From the NCBI GenBank assembly GCA_030323885.1, contig JASIRB010002938.1, positions 1 through 64,000 of the forward strand: 64,000 nt of DNA. Direction: 5' to 3'. The translations under genes and the position numbers were made by a program. This DNA comes from Branchipolynoe longqiensis (Eukaryota; Annelida; Polychaeta; Phyllodocida; Polynoidae). Shown here piece by piece: positions 61,044 to 64,000 of the stretch (position 1 is the first letter of the stretch; each line of letters starts with the position of its first letter). The notes under the pieces were generated by a model that was not told the DNA's origin, did no database searches, and saw only the letters and a list, made by a program, of their open reading frames with translations.

Positions 61044-64000
61044 CATATAATCAATCAATAGTTCCATCCTCTAGTCGAGGGTTGGATGCAATGGTTCTCC
61101 ACTTGTCCCGATGTTGTGCTGTTCTGATAGACTGTGAATAATTCAAGCCTGTCCACTGTGAAATATTTGTAAACCATGATGTTCTTGGTCTCCCTCTCCC
61201 TCTGCTGCCATTCACCTTCCCTTCCAACAATGTACGGTATATTGAACTCTGACGAATGATGTGGCCAAAATAAATAAGTTTCTTTGTCTGTATAGTGGCA
61301 AACAAGCTTTTCTTATTTTTAATTTTTCTGAGAACTTCTTTGTTGGTGATCTTCTTTGTCCATGATATTTTCATCATCCTTCGATAAGTCCACATCTCAA
61401 ATGCTGCTAAACGTTTGTACATTTTCTTAGAGATTGTCCATGTCTCTGCCCCATACATTAGAGTAGACCACACATAACACTGAAGAATACGCTTCCTTGT
61501 TTGTATTAATATCTTACTTGATGTTAACACTCTATACATTTTGGAGAATGTTGTTCGGGCTATTGTTATCCTTCTTTTAATTTCTTCCTCACATCTCCCA
61601 TCATTTGTAATCTTTTGTCCGAGATATATGAATTCGGATACTTGTTCTATGTTTGTGCCATCTATGGTTATATTGACATTTGGTTTATCTGTCTTTTTAC
61701 TTATAACCATTGTTTTGGTCTTCCTGGCATTCATCTTCATGTTGAATAGTATTCCAGCTTTATTGATTCTATTCACTATATCTTGTAGGTTTTTCTCACT
61801 GTCTGCTAGTATTACACTGTCATCGGCATATCTAAGATTGTTGATGTTCATGCCACCTATTGTCACTCCCTTGCAATCTTCAATGTGTCTGAAAATCATC
61901 TCTGTGTACAGGTTAAATAGACATGGTGACAATACACACCCCTGTCGAACTCCTCGTTTAATCATAACTTCATCCGATAGGCCCTGCTCCATTTTTATAA
62001 ATGCACGTTGTGTCCAGTATAAGTTCACAATTAGTTTAATGTCTTTGCCATTGACACCAATATCTTGTAAACATTTGATTAACAGTTCATGATTGACTCG
62101 GTCGAAGGCCTTCTCATAGTCAATAAAGCAGGCATAAACATCCTGGTTCACTTCACAATAACGTTCACAAATCATTCTCATATTGAAAATCCCTTCACGT
62201 GTACCTCTTCCAGATATAAACCCACTTTGTACGTTACTGATTTGTTCTTCAATTTTCTGTCTGTTTCTCAGTAAAATTATTTTCAGGATCATCTTCAACA
62301 TATGACTCATCAGGCTTAGTGTTCTGTACTCAGTACACAATGTTGGTTTTAGCTTCTTTGGGAGTCGTACAAATATGGATTCATTCATATTCAATGGTAT
62401 AAATCCAGTCTCATAGATGTCAGTTACTAGCTTATGAATGATTTGAATCCCCACTTCATCTAGTCCTTTTATCATTTCTGATGTTATCTGGTCACTTCCA
62501 GGAGCCTTACCTGCCTTTAGATCATTGATAGCCTTCTCAACCTCTGATACTAATATAATATTCCCATCTTCTTTCTCAATTGTGGGTGGGTTCCCTCTGT
62601 CATCATTGTATAGTTCGTTTACATATTCTTCCCATCTGGACTTTATTTCATCTTCTTCAAAGAGCATTTTGCCGTCTTTGTTCTTGATACATTTACTGCT
62701 TCTCTGTCTGTATCCTTGACCTGTTATCTCTTTCACTTTCTTGTGCATCTCTCTTGAACGATGTTGAGACTCAAGTTGTTCCACTACTTCACACTTCTTA
62801 TTCCACCATTCATCTTTAGCTTTTTTGCATTCATCTTCTATTTCATTCTTCAGGTGTTTGTATTTAGGTGGATCAGTGGTTTTCACTTTCTTCCTTTCTG
62901 CCATCTTTTCTAGTATGGTTTGCGTCATCCATGATTGCTTTGTCTCTCGTTTTTTATTTGGTAACACCTCCTCTGCTGACTTGACCATGCTTTCTCTGAG
63001 AGCTTCCCATTCCATTTCAATGTTGTTATACTCTCTCTGAGGAGTTTCTTCATTCATCAGTACACTGAATTTGTTATGAACAGAGACATTATACTTAGTT
63101 CTGTATTTTGCATCTTTTAACATGTTCATATCCATTTGAATGTTGTTTTTAATTTTGTTCTGCTGTTTCAATTTCACTACCATACTGATTACTACTGGAT
63201 TATGATCCGAACATATGTCAGCACCTGGATATGTCCTTGCCTGTTTGATACAATTTCGATATCGTTGGTTGACAAGAATGTAATCGATCTGGTTCCGACA
63301 TACATCACCAGGGCTCTTCCATGTATATAGTCTTCTCTTTGGATGTTCAAATAAGGTGTTAGCAATTACTAGTTTTGATGTCAAACAGAAATTTATCAAG
63401 TATTCACCACGATCATTTCTCTCACCTAAGCCAAATCTTCCTGTTACTGGATATTCATGTTGTTCTCCAACTTTCGCATTCCAATCGCCCATAACAATTG
63501 TTATTTCTCCAGACTTGGTGTATTCCATTACCTTTTTGATGCTGTCATAGAACTCGTTGACTTCTTCATCATCGTGATCTGAGGTTGGTGCATAAACTTG
63601 CAGAATGTTTATATTGAACGGTTTTCCCCTCAGCTTCATCATAATAATTCTGTCAGATACTGGCCAGAATCCAATCATTGTGGCGGCAATGGACTTCTTC
63701 ATCATAATTCCAACGCCATACTGATGTTTTTCATCTCCAGAATATATCATATCTACCTCACTATCACCTATCCTCCCGTCACCCGTCCATCTCGTCTCAG
63801 CTATACCTAGGATGTCAAGGTTTAGCGCTGTCATTTCCACTTTCAGGTTGTCATATCGGCCTGGTTTGTACAATGTTCGTACATTCCATGTACCAATCTT
63901 TAGCACCTTTCCTCCAGTTTTCAGTTGCCTGACATCAGATGCATACCTTCCTATTTTAGGCTTTGAGTTTACATTGTCATTACGAGGTTTCTTAATAGTT
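61041..64000 (-). mobile_element. Element E: RTE-like LINE, 5' end beyond the window
   Basis: A single long frame with an apurinic-type endonuclease and RT, ending in a short (ATTG)n tail at 61041-61053. No 3' UTR to speak of. The insertion follows the Ngaro remnant. The left copies at 37354 and 29440 show the same 3' end structure. The 5' end is not in the window. Confidence 0.93.
61051..64000 (-). CDS. Element E endonuclease-reverse transcriptase (partial, at least 982 aa)
   Basis: Open from the window edge to TGA at 61051. Counting from the GTG at 63906 (not a likely true start, since the frame continues upstream for 31 more codons to the edge): endonuclease IGTWNVRTL (3-11), E37 in AETRW, GDWNAK (140-145) and SDHNP (233-237); RT FIDYEKAFDR (594-603), GVRQGCVLSP (652-661) and catalytic YADD (693-696); C-terminal part with YGAETWT (818-824), RRMMKISW (842-849) and a GRGRPRTSW (903-911) basic stretch. 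All catalytic residues I can check are present, so the protein may be functional. It nicks target DNA and copies its RNA by target-primed reverse transcription. Confidence 0.95.
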   Translation of the reverse strand, partial: TIKKPRNDNVNSKPKIGRYASDVRQLKTGGKVLKIGTWNVRTLYKPGRYDNLKVEMTALNLDILGIAETRWTGDGRIGDSEVDMIYSGDEKHQYGVGIMMKKSIAATMIGFWPVSDRIIMMKLRGKPFNINILQVYAPTSDHDDEEVNEFYDSIKKVMEYTKSGEITIVMGDWNAKVGEQHEYPVTGRFGLGERNDRGEYLINFCLTSKLVIANTLFEHPKRRLYTWKSPGDVCRNQIDYILVNQRYRNCIKQARTYPGADICSDHNPVVISMVVKLKQQNKIKNNIQMDMNMLKDAKYRTKYNVSVHNKFSVLMNEETPQREYNNIEMEWEALRESMVKSAEEVLPNKKRETKQSWMTQTILEKMAERKKVKTTDPPKYKHLKNEIEDECKKAKDEWWNKKCEVVEQLESQHRSREMHKKVKEITGQGYRQRSSKCIKNKDGKMLFEEDEIKSRWEEYVNELYNDDRGNPPTIEKEDGNIILVSEVEKAINDLKAGKAPGSDQITSEMIKGLDEVGIQIIHKLVTDIYETGFIPLNMNESIFVRLPKKLKPTLCTEYRTLSLMSHMLKMILKIILLRNRQKIEEQISNVQSGFISGRGTREGIFNMRMICERYCEVNQDVYACFIDYEKAFDRVNHELLIKCLQDIGVNGKDIKLIVNLYWTQRAFIKMEQGLSDEVMIKRGVRQGCVLSPCLFNLYTEMIFRHIEDCKGVTIGGMNINNLRYADDSVILADSEKNLQDIVNRINKAGILFNMKMNARKTKTMVISKKTDKPNVNITIDGTNIEQVSEFIYLGQKITNDGRCEEEIKRRITIARTTFSKMYRVLTSSKILIQTRKRILQCYVWSTLMYGAETWTISKKMYKRLAAFEMWTYRRMMKISWTKKITNKEVLRKIKNKKSLFATIQTKKLIYFGHIIRQSSIYRTLLEGKVNGSRGRGRPRTSWFTNISQWTGLNYSQSIRTAQHRDKWRTIASNPRLEDGTID

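Overview
This 64 kb window is animal nuclear DNA with no host gene that I can recognise. Nearly everything in it is a transposable element, a piece of one, or a tandem repeat. At least 20 copies or fragments of one tRNA-derived SINE family (called SINE-1 here) lie in both orientations. A different SINE at 25.3 kb looks like a family I associate with molluscan genomes. I therefore infer a marine invertebrate, most likely a mollusc or other lophotrochozoan; the species is not determinable from the sequence alone.

Layout. 0-6 kb: MITE-like foldbacks, SINE pieces, a 34-bp satellite full of TGAGTCA motifs, and G-rich minisatellites. 6.0-10.9 kb: a near-pristine Ty3/gypsy retrotransposon (element A, minus strand) with identical 127-bp LTRs, a 5-bp target duplication and one 1263-codon gag-pol ORF, inserted in a GGCGRG minisatellite. 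11-17 kb: a LINE remnant, SINEs (one hit by a nested MITE) and unassigned DNA. 17.4-21.4 kb: a GC-rich island holding a frameshifted tyrosine recombinase of Crypton/DIRS type, followed by several different satellites. 21.9-22.3 kb: a decayed MADF-like coding remnant. 23.5-24.6 kb: a 1-kb polypurine tract. 25-37 kb: SINEs, LINE tails, MITEs and minisatellites.

37.7-43.2 kb holds the most interesting object: a Ngaro/DIRS-like tyrosine-recombinase retrotransposon (element C, minus strand). Its gag, RT/RNase H and recombinase ORFs are open, and a small Cys/His leader ORF lies upstream of gag. Its split direct repeats carry one A-B unit more than the textbook A1-B1-A2-B2 plan. A decayed relative (element D, plus strand) lies head to head with it at 43.5-47.2 kb, and a third remnant lies at 60.6-61.0 kb. 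51.5-56.2 kb: a second, broken Ty3/gypsy copy (element B) related to A and inserted into a SINE. 61.0-64.0 kb: an RTE-like LINE (element E, minus strand) whose ORF is open to the window edge.

The genes here do not form a host pathway. Each autonomous element encodes its own replication proteins (Gag, protease, RT, RNase H, integrase or tyrosine recombinase; or endonuclease and RT). SINEs and MITEs are presumably mobilised in trans. Nesting gives relative ages: SINE before MITE (13.8 kb), SINE before Ty3 element B (51.5 kb), minisatellite before Ty3 element A (6.0 kb), and Ngaro remnant before LINE E (61.0 kb). Coordinates of repeats were read by eye and may be off by a few bases unless target duplications are quoted.
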